A stretch of DNA of 64,000 bases from NCBI GenBank assembly GCA_015709595.1, contig CP054178.1, positions 186,001-250,000 on the forward strand. The letters are read 5' to 3'. Below are positions 11,186 through 19,755 of this stretch, in pieces. Source of the stretch: Phycisphaeraceae bacterium (lineage in GTDB: Bacteria; Planctomycetota; Phycisphaerae; Phycisphaerales; SM1A02). The notes under the pieces are model-generated. The model saw nothing but the letters and a program-made list of their open reading frames with translations. It searched no databases and had not been told where the DNA came from. The position numbers and the translations under genes are program-made. How positions within the stretch are numbered: position 1 is the first letter of the stretch; every line of letters starts with the position of its first letter.

Positions 11186-12571
11186 CTAGGGGTTGGCGGG
11201 CGACGTGCCCTGATTGGTCTGCGTCGGCACGCCGAGCGCCCGCTTCACCTCGTCAGGCATGAACGGCGCCGTCCAGGAGCGCAGCCAGACGCTCTCGATG
11301 CGAAGCGTCAGGTTGGAAGTCTGCACCCCGCCGTACACATAGCCGACTTCCAGATCGGCATAGGGGTCGGTCGGCCACATCTCCAGGTCAACGACGGTCA
11401 TCAGATTCTGGCGGCTGATGGCGTCGATCACGTCGGGAACGCGATCCGTCTCCACGACCAGATGGACGTTGACGTAGCGCACGTCGTACAGCGGATTGGT
11501 GGCGCGTCCGGTCATGGATTTGGTGAAATCGGGCTTCACCTCCTGCGAAGGATCGGCGGGCGCGACGCCGGCAGGACGCCCCGCACTCTCGCCGCCAGGC
11601 GGCGGGGCGGCGCCGCCTCCGCCCATGCTGGCGCCGCCGCCGGAGATGAACGGTCCACCGCCGCCGCCGGGCGCGGCGCCGCCGCCACCCGTGTCGCGTT
11701 TGCGGGCTTCCTCGCTGCCCTCGACGCGAATCGAGACAATTCGCTTCACCGGCGCGTCAAGCACCGAAGCAGCGTTGCGATTGGCCTCCTTGAGCGCCCG
11801 CAGCACGTCCTCGATCGCCCAATAGTCCCACTGCCAGTACCAGACGATCGTCGGAGTGAGCGACGGCTGCCCGTAGTTCCACGACGGCGGATTGATCGCG
11901 TCCAGCGAGGCGTAGACCTGAATCTGCCTGGCCGCCTCCTCGCACAGGGCGACGCGCCGTCCGACCATCTCGTCGCGGAGCTGGGCCTCTTCCTCCGGCT
12001 CCAGGCGATCGCGCCCGGTTCGGGCCAGCGTCGCCGTCATGAACTGGTTCTGAAGCCGCAGCAGCTCGCGCCGCAGCCCCTCGGCGGTGGGCGGCGCCCC
12101 GGCCCCGATGTCCGTCAGAAGGGCGACGTACGCGGAGTTGAGTTTCTCACTCAGTTCCAGCCACTTGATCTCCGCCATGCCGCCCTGCACCGAACCGGGC
12201 AGCAGATCCGGCACGAACACGGTGCGGCCGCGACGATTGTGCGCCTCGACCGTGGAGACCACCTCGGTCACCTCGTTCATGCGCGCATCGGCGTAGGCCT
12301 TGAACGCATCGCGCGCCGCGGGGTTGATCAGCGAAGTTGACTGCGATGGGCGCGTGAACCAGGGCGTAGGGTCATTCAACTCGATGCCGGTGGTCGTGAG
12401 CCGGCTCAGGTCGTTGTCCTTCCCCTTGCGGGCGGCCATGGCCCGGGCGACATCCTCGCTGATCCCGCCGGAAAAGATCGGCAGCGCCACGTACGCCGCG
12501 ATGATGAGCACCGCGAAGATGACGATGAACAGGTTCTTCTTGACCCAGTTGAGGATCTTGGTGTGATTCAT
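11186..12571 (-). CDS. Inner-membrane protein, PilO-like by position
   Basis: 461 aa. A single N-terminal membrane span (about residues 12-34, LFIVIFAVLIIAAYVALPIF) precedes an extracytoplasmic region with a helical middle part, then a Gly/Pro linker at about residues 295-345. The C-terminal part (LYDVRYVNVHLVVETDRVPDV) resembles a ferredoxin-like alternating beta/alpha fold of the type seen in PilO/PilN periplasmic domains. The ATG overlaps the stop of the PilM-PilN gene as ATGA, so they are coupled. The family assignment is inferred from context and architecture, not from a signature. Confidence 0.6.
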   Translation of the reverse strand: MNHTKILNWVKKNLFIVIFAVLIIAAYVALPIFSGGISEDVARAMAARKGKDNDLSRLTTTGIELNDPTPWFTRPSQSTSLINPAARDAFKAYADARMNEVTEVVSTVEAHNRRGRTVFVPDLLPGSVQGGMAEIKWLELSEKLNSAYVALLTDIGAGAPPTAEGLRRELLRLQNQFMTATLARTGRDRLEPEEEAQLRDEMVGRRVALCEEAARQIQVYASLDAINPPSWNYGQPSLTPTIVWYWQWDYWAIEDVLRALKEANRNAASVLDAPVKRIVSIRVEGSEEARKRDTGGGGAAPGGGGGPFISGGGASMGGGGAAPPPGGESAGRPAGVAPADPSQEVKPDFTKSMTGRATNPLYDVRYVNVHLVVETDRVPDVIDAISRQNLMTVVDLEMWPTDPYADLEVGYVYGGVQTSNLTLRIESVWLRSWTAPFMPDEVKRALGVPTQTNQGTSPANP

Positions 12572-14916
12572 GATCGCGACTCCGATCCGGCCTCACCGGC
12601 CTCGGCGGCACGGGTCTGATTCGACGCGGCGGCGTTGTCGAGCAGTTCAACCGTGAAGGTGATGGTGGTCTCGTACACGCGTGTTCCGACCGGCAGGAAC
12701 CGGGGCATCTTGGGCACGGGGGCGAGTTGATTCACGTCTTTCAGTTCCTGGGTGCTGCGGTCATCTCCACCCCCGCCTCCGGGAGGACCAATCGGCAGCC
12801 CGGCGCCGCCGGGGGGTGACCCGCCTCCGGAACCACCGCCGCCGGGGATGGGGGGCTGGCCCCCCCCGCCGCCACCGCCGCCGGGGAAGGGCGGCTGGCC
12901 ACCGCCACCACCACTACCACCGCCGCCAGGGAAGGGCGGCTGCCCTCCGCCACCGCCACTGCCGCCGCCACCTGGGAAGGGTGGCTGCCCGCTCCCACCC
13001 CCGCCGCCGGGACGCTGGGGCGGCGGACTCGGGGGCGGCGGCTCGATCGGCATTCCCATGCCGCCGGGCGGATCACCCGCCCCCCGACCGCCACCCGGCT
13101 GCTGCGGCTGAGATGGGCGACTGGGACCGGACGGAGGAGCCCCGCCTGAACTGCCGCCGGATGAGCGCCCTTGGCCTCCGTCCGACGCCTTTCCGTCCGC
13201 CTGAATCTCATAGACGCGCAGGTTGGTGAGATTCAGGTTGATCGAATCGGTCAGGATGCGATAGGGCACACCCACGCGAGCGCCGGATGGCTCGGCGTTG
13301 TCGCGGAGCCAGCGGGCCACGGTTCGGTCGAGGAAGGGTCCCGGCTCGTCATGGGTCAGGCGGACCTGCATGGACACCTTGATCAGGCGTCGATTCTTCT
13401 TCGAGGCCTCGTCCTGCCGCCCCTGGGGGTTCCACGGTTCGAAGGCGTACTCGCCGCCCAGGTGCATCAGTTCAACCAGACGCCGCTGGGTCGGGGGGAT
13501 GCGTTCGATCAGTTTGAGATCCGTGGAGAACAGTTCGAGCTGCGGATCGGAGGCGTTGAGCGCCGCGGCGGCGTCGTTGACCAGGAACGGCCACGCCGTC
13601 CGGTAGTCCATGAGACGCCGCATGTTCTCGGCCCGGTAGCCCACCGCGTTGTGCGCGCTGATGATGCTGGAGAACTCGTCCGCCAGCATGCGACCTCGGT
13701 TGATGGTGCTGGTGACCGCGGCCGGACCGTCACCTCGCAGCGCCGCCTGGTCACTCAGGGGCCTCACGAAGGTCACGGCGCCGCCGGCGATGGCGATGGC
13801 CGCCGCCGCCGCAAACCACTTGATCTTGGCGTGCCAGATCTGGTCGCGAAGCACCTGCACGGGCACGAGATTGATGTCGATCTTGCCCAGCCCCACACCC
13901 TGAAGCGCCAGGCCGTAGGCCGTGGCCATGTTGACCGCGTTCTCGGCGAACGAGGCGGCCTCACGTCCCTCAACCCGGATGCGCCGGTACTCGTCCAGAC
14001 GCACCACGTCCATCTGCAGTTGCTGGCCCAGGAACTTACGAAGTCCGGGGATCTTGAACGTCGAACCGAGCCCCACCATGGTCTTCAACTCGACGTCGCG
14101 ATGCACCGACTGGTAGTACCCCAGCGAGCGCTGAATGTCCTGCAGCAGGTCGCCGAACACGGGACGCATCGCCTGCATGATCTGCTTGGCGTACTTGCTG
14201 GTGGCGGCCTCCTGCTTGAGCTTCTCCGCCTTGGTATATGACAGTTTGAATGACTCGGCGATCGCCTCCGTGAAGTGCGTCCCCCCCAGCGGGAACGTCC
14301 GAATCCAGCAGTTCCCCTGGTTGGCCACGATCAGGTCCGTGGCGCTGGTGCCGATATCCAGATAGATGACGGCCATCTTGCGCTCTTCAAGCGAATGGTC
14401 GTAGGCCATCGCGTTGAACACCGCCACGGGGCTGAGATTCAGCGCCTCGGGGGTGATGCCCAGCTCCGCGTACAGGGCCAGCCGCTGCTGCACGCGCTCC
14501 CTCGTGATGGCGAAGATTCCCACTTCAACCTCGGGGGAATCCTGCTTCATGAAGACCTGGTAGTCCCATTCCACTTCCTCGATGGGGAAGGGAATCTGCT
14601 GCACCGCCTCGAACTTCACGATGTCAGGAACCTTCTTCGGCTCCACCGGGGGCAGCTTGGCGAAGCGGGCGAACGCGGAGTGCCCGGGAATAGACATCAC
14701 CAGCGTCTCACCCTCGATCGCCTTCTGACTCACGAACTGGCCCAGACCGAGCCGGACGGCCTCGTTCTGATCCATGTCGGGCGTCGAGAGCACCTTCTTG
14801 TGGGGAATCACCGCGAAGTCCGACACGCGAACCTCGTCACCTTCGCGTTCCAGGCGCACCGCCTTGATGGCATAGGCGCCGATCTCGATCCCCCATGCCG
14901 CATTCGCTGATGCCAT
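12568..14916 (-). CDS. PilM-PilN fusion protein (type IV pilus / secretion assembly)
   Basis: 782 aa. Residues 1-345 are a PilM-type actin-like ATPase domain: GIEIGAYAIKAVRLER at the start, VKFEAVQQIPFPIEEVEWDY, then YLDIGTSATDLIV and VGLGSTFKIPGL. It is followed by DINLVPVQVLRDQIW and a membrane span (about 368-388), the usual beginning of PilN, and a periplasmic coiled region. A very long Gly/Pro linker at about 590-720 contains repeated GGGGQPPFPGGGG units. The two functions are normally separate proteins. The start is supported by GGAG seven bases upstream. It heads a three-gene operon and probably organises the inner-membrane platform of a pilus or secretion machine. Confidence 0.8.
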   Translation of the reverse strand: MASANAAWGIEIGAYAIKAVRLEREGDEVRVSDFAVIPHKKVLSTPDMDQNEAVRLGLGQFVSQKAIEGETLVMSIPGHSAFARFAKLPPVEPKKVPDIVKFEAVQQIPFPIEEVEWDYQVFMKQDSPEVEVGIFAITRERVQQRLALYAELGITPEALNLSPVAVFNAMAYDHSLEERKMAVIYLDIGTSATDLIVANQGNCWIRTFPLGGTHFTEAIAESFKLSYTKAEKLKQEAATSKYAKQIMQAMRPVFGDLLQDIQRSLGYYQSVHRDVELKTMVGLGSTFKIPGLRKFLGQQLQMDVVRLDEYRRIRVEGREAASFAENAVNMATAYGLALQGVGLGKIDINLVPVQVLRDQIWHAKIKWFAAAAAIAIAGGAVTFVRPLSDQAALRGDGPAAVTSTINRGRMLADEFSSIISAHNAVGYRAENMRRLMDYRTAWPFLVNDAAAALNASDPQLELFSTDLKLIERIPPTQRRLVELMHLGGEYAFEPWNPQGRQDEASKKNRRLIKVSMQVRLTHDEPGPFLDRTVARWLRDNAEPSGARVGVPYRILTDSINLNLTNLRVYEIQADGKASDGGQGRSSGGSSGGAPPSGPSRPSQPQQPGGGRGAGDPPGGMGMPIEPPPPSPPPQRPGGGGGSGQPPFPGGGGSGGGGGQPPFPGGGGSGGGGGQPPFPGGGGGGGGQPPIPGGGGSGGGSPPGGAGLPIGPPGGGGGDDRSTQELKDVNQLAPVPKMPRFLPVGTRVYETTITFTVELLDNAAASNQTRAAEAGEAGSESRS

Positions 14917-14994
14917 GCTTCGACTCCAGATCTGTGGTCCGACCTGCCGCGCGCACGATCACCTCGCCCGCCGCGGAACGGTCGGAACCAGCCG

Positions 14995-15022
14995 ATGATA
15001 CCGAAAGTTTCCGAGAATACAA
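14995..15022 (-). promoter_or_regulatory. Possible promoter of the PilMN-type operon
   Basis: On the minus strand TTGTAT (15017-15022) and TATCAT (14995-15000) are 16 nt apart, about 80 nt upstream of the ATG at 14916. The match is moderate and no other candidate in the gap is better. Confidence 0.3.
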
Positions 15023-15866
15023 CGTGGCGTGGGTGAACTCCTCGCACAATGGTGCGGCGATCGACTCCCGCCCCCACCCCCTCCGCCGCCCACGCGCCAG
15101 GTTCTCGGCCCCGGATTCTCTGACCTTCCCCCTCCCCGACGCCATCATCCCGCTCCCATCGGCAGCATGACGACTTTGCCCCCGTCTGTCAACCACCGCC
15201 AGAGGGGCATCCTGCAAGCGTTCACTCTTCGCGGCGCGGCGCAACGTGCCGCCCGTTCTGGCCAAGCGCGTGCAGCGTGACCCCTTCCTGTTGGGAAGGT
15301 GGATCACGCCGTACGTCTGGCCCGGAAGGACTCGGTGAACGGGCCGCGGCCCGTCATGGGGAGTGTTCGAGCCGCTCTCGGGAATGGTTCCCACCACTTG
15401 GGGAAACTCCGAATCAATCACGCCCCCGGCGGGAACGCCGTGAACTGGACCAACGCGGTTCATCAACCTTGCTTGGTCGATGCGTGGATGAAGTCAACGC
15501 CTGATACAACGACGCTCCGTTGTCCTAAGCGTTTTCATATGCTTGGCTTGCGTCGATCCGGACACTCTGGGTGGGGTGATCCGGGTGCGACGGAACCGCC
15601 GGTCGCGGTTCACACCCATCTTCATCATCGTTCAACCCCAGGCGATTGCCGGTGTGGTGAACATCGTCCACACGCCCAACCGCGTCACGGTCCCCGCTGT
15701 GTCTCGCCGCTCTCGCAAACATCCCTTCAGCGCGCTATCGTCGTGGAGCTGGTGACGACGCTCTGTGCGCTGTCGTCATCTCGTTTTCTGCTCCTGTCTT
15801 CCCTCCGGACGGCCAATCTCGGTTGTCCGGTTTTCTCAAGCGGATATTCCCGGACACCCCACGGCC
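15023..15866. other. Long gap without a supported gene
   Basis: About 840 bases between the divergent PilMN-type operon and rpsA. Several short open frames exist on both strands, but none shows a recognisable domain or a good ribosome binding site. The rpsA leader and promoter must lie in the right half; I see no clear -35/-10 pair there. Confidence 0.4.
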
Positions 15867-17087
15867 ATGGCCGATCCACGCCCGATGTCGAACGACCCCC
15901 GTACCGATCTTGACGCCCGCCTGGAGGCGGAGATTCAGGCCGCCCTCGGCGACATGAGCATCGAGGACATGCTCGATGAGCGGGAGCGCCCGGGCAGTCC
16001 CGGCGCCGCGAAATCCGACCGCACCACGAAAACCGGCACCATCGTCGCCGTGACCCGCAGCGACGTGATCGTAGAGTTTGGTCCGCGCGTGCAGGGGGTG
16101 TGCGAACTGACGCACTTCGACGAACCACCCACGGTCGGCGCCCGCATGGACTTCGTGCTGGAGCGGTTGGACAAACACGACAACCTGTGGGTGCTGTCAC
16201 GCCGCGGCGCGATTCAGAAGGCGGCGTGGGAGAATCTCGAGGTCGGTCAGACCGTCGAAGCTCGCTGCACCGGCGTCAACAAGGGGGGGTTGGAGATGGA
16301 GGTCGCCTCGCACCGCGCCTTCATGCCCGCGGGACAGGTGGATCTGCGACACATCGAGAACCTCTCGGTGTTCATCGGCGAGAAGATGCCCTGCGAGATC
16401 ATCGAGCTCGACAAACGCACGGGGCGCATCATTCTCTCGCGCCGATCGTTCCTCGAGGCAGACCGCGCCGCCAAGCGCGAGGAACTGCTGTCCAAACTCG
16501 AAGTGGGGCAGGAGGTGCCCGGCGTCGTCGTCTCGGTGCAGCCCTTCGGCTGTTTCGTCGACATCGGCGGACTGGACGGCCTGGTGCATGTCTCCGACCT
16601 GTCCTACAAGCGCATCAGTCACCCGAAGGAAGTCGTCAAGGAAGGTGACCAGATCAACGTCCGAATCCTCAAGATCGACGATACGCAGGAACCGCCGCGC
16701 CTGTCCCTGGGGCTCAAGCAGACCATGGCCGACCCGTTCCAGACCAGCGCCAACGAACTGGTCGAAGGCGGCACGGTGACCGGTCGCGTCACGAAGATCA
16801 TGCCATTCGGGGCGTTCGTCGAAATCTCACCCGGCGTCGAGGGGCTGATTCACATCTCCGAAATCGCACACGACCGCGTTCACGACGTGTCACGCCACCT
16901 GAAGGTTGATGAAATCGTGACCGTGAAGGTGCTGTCCGTGGATCTCGGGCGTCAACGCATCTCGCTCTCACTCAAGGCCCTCAAGTCGCAGCAGGAGGCG
17001 GAATCGCCCCGCGCCAGCGACAAGGCCATGGAACGCCTCCGCGCCAAGTTCGGCGGGGGGAAGGGTCTCAAGGGCGGAATCGGCTGA
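15867..17087 (+). CDS. rpsA: 30S ribosomal protein S1
   Basis: 406 aa with four S1 RNA-binding domains at about residues 48-110, 115-185, 200-275 and 285-360. The last two have the strongest signatures (VQPFGCFVDIGGLDGLVHVS and IMPFGAFVEISPGVEGLIHI). S1 binds mRNA and helps load it on the 30S subunit. Four domains instead of the six in E. coli S1 is common outside Proteobacteria. The start MADPRP is chosen over the longer open frame because the upstream part lacks protein character; MSNDPRT six codons later is an alternative. The next gene runs convergently and ends 7 nt away. Confidence 0.85.
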   Translation: MADPRPMSNDPRTDLDARLEAEIQAALGDMSIEDMLDERERPGSPGAAKSDRTTKTGTIVAVTRSDVIVEFGPRVQGVCELTHFDEPPTVGARMDFVLERLDKHDNLWVLSRRGAIQKAAWENLEVGQTVEARCTGVNKGGLEMEVASHRAFMPAGQVDLRHIENLSVFIGEKMPCEIIELDKRTGRIILSRRSFLEADRAAKREELLSKLEVGQEVPGVVVSVQPFGCFVDIGGLDGLVHVSDLSYKRISHPKEVVKEGDQINVRILKIDDTQEPPRLSLGLKQTMADPFQTSANELVEGGTVTGRVTKIMPFGAFVEISPGVEGLIHISEIAHDRVHDVSRHLKVDEIVTVKVLSVDLGRQRISLSLKALKSQQEAESPRASDKAMERLRAKFGGGKGLKGGIG

Positions 17088-17093
17088 CGCACG

Positions 17094-17684
17094 CTATGAC
17101 GAACGAAGCCGCTCACGCAACCGGCTCAGCGTCAGCACCTCGACCCGCGACCCGTCGTGCAGGTTCACCGCGGCTTCGGCCCGCATCTCCGGTCGGCAGC
17201 GCGTGATGATGATCTGCACGCCGGCTTCCTCCAGACGCAGACGGTTCAGGCGTCCCCAGCGCGTGTTGATCGTGTCGAAGGTCGGTTCGTCGTATTCGTG
17301 CTCCACCAGGGTCTGGGCCAGTTCTCCAACGTCTTCATCGGTGTAAATGCGGATGTGGATGGTCGCGCCCGCGTCAATCTGCCCCTTGGCGGCGCGTCCC
17401 ACCAGCACGGGGTCATACGAATCGAGGAGCGTCATCACGTCCTCCGCGACCCGCCATACGTCGCGCACCGACTCGTGGTAGGCCTGCTCCCCCATCGACT
17501 GCATGGCGTAACCGCGCACGTGCTCGCGCACCAACCCGTGTGATGGCGCGCGCACGTGGCTTCGCGTCCACTCGTCCAGCGCCTCCATCACCTGCCGCAA
17601 CGCGTCGTCAACATTGGCGGCGCGGCCCAGTTCGATGAGCCGGGCGGCCCGTCGGGCAAGATCATCGGTCGTCACGTCGGTCAC
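17094..17684 (-). CDS. Nucleotidyltransferase-like protein, uncharacterised
   Basis: 196 aa. N-terminal helices (DDLARRAARLIELGRA) precede a segment YDPVLVGRAAKGQIDAGATI and IHIRIYTDEDVGE, laid out like the small nucleotidyltransferase fold. The usual catalytic GS and paired Asp residues are not clear, so activity is doubtful. I infer the resemblance from layout only. The GTG start is preceded by TAGAAT six bases upstream, so the mRNA is probably leaderless. Its stop lies 7 nt from the convergent rpsA stop. Confidence 0.5.
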   Translation of the reverse strand: MTDVTTDDLARRAARLIELGRAANVDDALRQVMEALDEWTRSHVRAPSHGLVREHVRGYAMQSMGEQAYHESVRDVWRVAEDVMTLLDSYDPVLVGRAAKGQIDAGATIHIRIYTDEDVGELAQTLVEHEYDEPTFDTINTRWGRLNRLRLEEAGVQIIITRCRPEMRAEAAVNLHDGSRVEVLTLSRLRERLRSS

Positions 17685-17690
17685 GCAGTC

Positions 17691-17696
17691 ATTCTA
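17691..17696 (-). promoter_or_regulatory. -10 box (TAGAAT) 6 nt before a GTG start
   Basis: Minus-strand TAGAAT is followed by GACTGC and then the GTG at 17684. There is no Shine-Dalgarno, and an ATG inside the interval runs into a stop after three codons. This favours a leaderless transcript. Confidence 0.45.
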
Positions 17697-17881
17697 CGAA
17701 TCCCATCGCACACCGAACGAAACGACGCAATCCTTTCTCATCACGGACTTTGCGATCGAAAGACCCGCCCGGCCGGATGGGCGACGACCCCTGCCCGCGC
17801 GAACCGGAACGATGTGTTTCTCGAATCATCATCCGCCGTGCAGGGTTGCGCGGCATCGAAGGGGTGGATGGAGTCGCTCGA

Positions 17882-18871
17882 ATGAACACGCAGTCCCAAC
17901 GCCTCGCGGCTGTTCGCCTCACTTCGCTGCTCATCCTGACGCTGGTCGCCGCAATGGGTGCGCCGGCCATGGGCCAGTCGTGGCGACTGGCATCCACCAC
18001 CGGCCCCTCGGCCCGCGAACTGCATGCGATGGTCTACGACTCGGCGCGCCAGCGCGTGGTTCTGTTCGGCGGCAACGAGGTCTTCCGCTTCGGGGACACG
18101 TGGGAGTGGAACGGCCAGTCGTGGACGCGCGTCGCCGTGAGCGGGCCGTCGGCTCGCTCTGGTCACGCCATGGCCTACGACGCCTCTCGCGGGCGCGTGG
18201 TTCTCTTCGGCGGGTCCGCTGACCGCCTGTTGAACGACACCTGGGAGTGGGACGGTCGCGTCTGGACGCGACGATCGATCACCGGCCCTTCGCCCCGCTG
18301 GGGCCACGCCATGACATACGACGAGCATCGCGGGCGCGTGGTGCTCTTCGGCGGCATGACGCAGAGCGGACCCGCGGGCGACACTTGGGAATGGAACGGT
18401 TCGCGCTGGACGCGCGTGGCCGACTCCGGACCGCGCGAACGGCTCGGCCACACCCTGGTCTACGACGCGCGGCTGAAACGATCCATCCTCTTCGGCGGCT
18501 CGTCGTGGCGCAGCAAGTGGTACGGCTCGTACTGGGAATACCGCCGCGACACGTGGGAGTGGGATGGCGTGCTCTGGCGACTCAAGTCGGAGTCCGGCCC
18601 GTCGGCGCGCGAGTTCCACGCCGCAACCTACGACACGGTGCGACGGCGCGTCGTGATGTTCGGCGGCGTCGGCTCGGGCGGACGGCAGGACGACACCTGG
18701 GAGTGGAACGGGCTGCGCTGGGTCTTCCGCGCCGATGACGGCCCCGTATCGCGCCGCTACCACGCCTTGGCGTTCGATCAGGCCCGCGGGCGGGCGGTGC
18801 TGTTCGGCGGGCGAGACGGCTTCGGGCGACGGCGCGACACCTGGGTGTGGGACGGGCGCGTCGTTCGCTGA
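17882..18871 (+). CDS. Secreted kelch-type six-blade beta-propeller protein
   Basis: 329 aa. Residues 1-31 are a signal peptide (LTSLLILTLVAAMGAPAMGQ). The rest is six kelch-like repeats of about 50 residues, each with an R-x-V-L-F-G-G strand (RVVLFGGNE, RVVLFGGSA, RVVLFGGMT, RSILFGGSS, RVVMFGGVG, RAVLFGGRD) and a DTWEWNG or DTWEWDG turn. This gives a closed propeller typical of exported binding proteins in planctomycetes. No catalytic motif is present, so a binding or structural role is more likely than an enzyme. The ATG is chosen for the signal peptide and a GGAG eight bases upstream. Confidence 0.75.
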   Translation: MNTQSQRLAAVRLTSLLILTLVAAMGAPAMGQSWRLASTTGPSARELHAMVYDSARQRVVLFGGNEVFRFGDTWEWNGQSWTRVAVSGPSARSGHAMAYDASRGRVVLFGGSADRLLNDTWEWDGRVWTRRSITGPSPRWGHAMTYDEHRGRVVLFGGMTQSGPAGDTWEWNGSRWTRVADSGPRERLGHTLVYDARLKRSILFGGSSWRSKWYGSYWEYRRDTWEWDGVLWRLKSESGPSAREFHAATYDTVRRRVVMFGGVGSGGRQDDTWEWNGLRWVFRADDGPVSRRYHALAFDQARGRAVLFGGRDGFGRRRDTWVWDGRVVR

Positions 18872-18949
18872 TCGGGCGGCGCTGAGCGCGGCGTGAAGCA
18901 TCGTGCCGCCTTCGAGCCGCCTGCTCTCAATGTGAGCGCCAATGACAAC

Positions 18950-18975
18950 GGGGCCGCGACCATCGTCGCGGCCCC
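18950..18975. terminator. Bidirectional stem-loop between convergent genes
   Basis: GGGGCCGCGAC (18950-18960), loop CATC, and its exact complement (18965-18975) form an 11-bp stem between two convergent genes. T-runs are weak on both sides, so it may be an inefficient or factor-assisted terminator. Confidence 0.55.
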
Positions 18976-19000
18976 GCGGAATCGGTTACGATTCGAACGA

Positions 19001-19579
19001 TCAGTACACCAGTGCGTGGGCGCCTTCGATCGATTCGATCACCTGACGGACGCTGAAGGGCTTGCGCAGCACGCCATCGAAGCCCTGCGACGTGAGCTGG
19101 GCGGCCTGTCCATCGGTCAGCTTGCCCGTCATGGCGATGACCTTGGTCATCTGCAGGTCGTCGGTGCTCTTGACGAACCGCGCGATGGCCTGGGCGTCGC
19201 CGTCGGTCAGGTGGATGTCGATCAGCAGCACATGGGGCCGGAACTTCTCGCAGTCGAACCCCGCGGCGAAGTAGCTGGTGGCGGTGCTGACCTCGTAGCT
19301 GGTCTTCTCCTTGAGCACCTGTCGCAGGGTTGAGAGCACCTGTTCGTCGGAATCCACGATCAGCACGCGGGTGCTGCCGCTCATCAGCCCGTCGAGCGGA
19401 ATGCCGTGCTGCTTCATGAAGCGGATGAGTTTGTCCACCGGAATGCGTCGATCCTTGCTGCCGGGGATGCGGTATCCCTCGAGCTGGCCGGAATCAAACC
19501 ATTTGCTGACGGTGCGCGACGCGACGTTGCAGATCCTGGCAACTTCGCCCGTGGTCAGGACATCCTTGTCGAAAAGCAT
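19001..19579 (-). CDS. HTH (excisionase/MerR-type) - receiver domain regulator
   Basis: 192 aa. Residues 6-55 are a DNA-binding helix-turn-helix of the excisionase type (VLTTGEVARICNVASRTVSKW, then RRIPVDKLIRFMKQHGI). Residues 70-190 are a response-regulator receiver: VLIVDSD, the phosphorylatable Asp in LLIDIHLTDGD, the Thr in VIAMTGKL and the Lys in GVLRKPF. The HTH precedes the receiver, the reverse of the usual order. A DNA-binding regulator driven by an unlinked histidine kinase is likely. The start is fixed by GAGGA seven bases before ATG; the longer upstream frame has no protein character. Confidence 0.7.
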   Translation of the reverse strand: MLFDKDVLTTGEVARICNVASRTVSKWFDSGQLEGYRIPGSKDRRIPVDKLIRFMKQHGIPLDGLMSGSTRVLIVDSDEQVLSTLRQVLKEKTSYEVSTATSYFAAGFDCEKFRPHVLLIDIHLTDGDAQAIARFVKSTDDLQMTKVIAMTGKLTDGQAAQLTSQGFDGVLRKPFSVRQVIESIEGAHALVY

Positions 19580-19755
19580 GGTGTTTCCTCGGCAGTTCAC
19601 GGGCGATGGCGACTCTTCACGCAAGTCGAGCCACGCCCGCTCCTTGCTTCGGTCCGATTGACGGGTGGGTTGAGCGCGCCATCCGCGAATCCGGCGCAGA
19701 AGGATCAGTCCGCGCCGATGGCGCAGCCGGACCCCGGAACGGTTATCGGTCGTCG

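Noticed and set aside
13171-14241. 356-codon plus-strand frame opposite the PilM-PilN gene
   Set aside because: Antisense shadow in GC-rich DNA; the minus strand carries clear PilM motifs and a good start.
14837-15466. 209-codon minus-strand frame upstream of the PilM-PilN gene
   Set aside because: Overlaps the PilM start in another frame and lacks protein character.
15744-15866. Longer start for rpsA (ATG at 15765)
   Set aside because: The added 34 residues are Cys/Phe/Arg-rich and unlike S1; MADPRP fits better.
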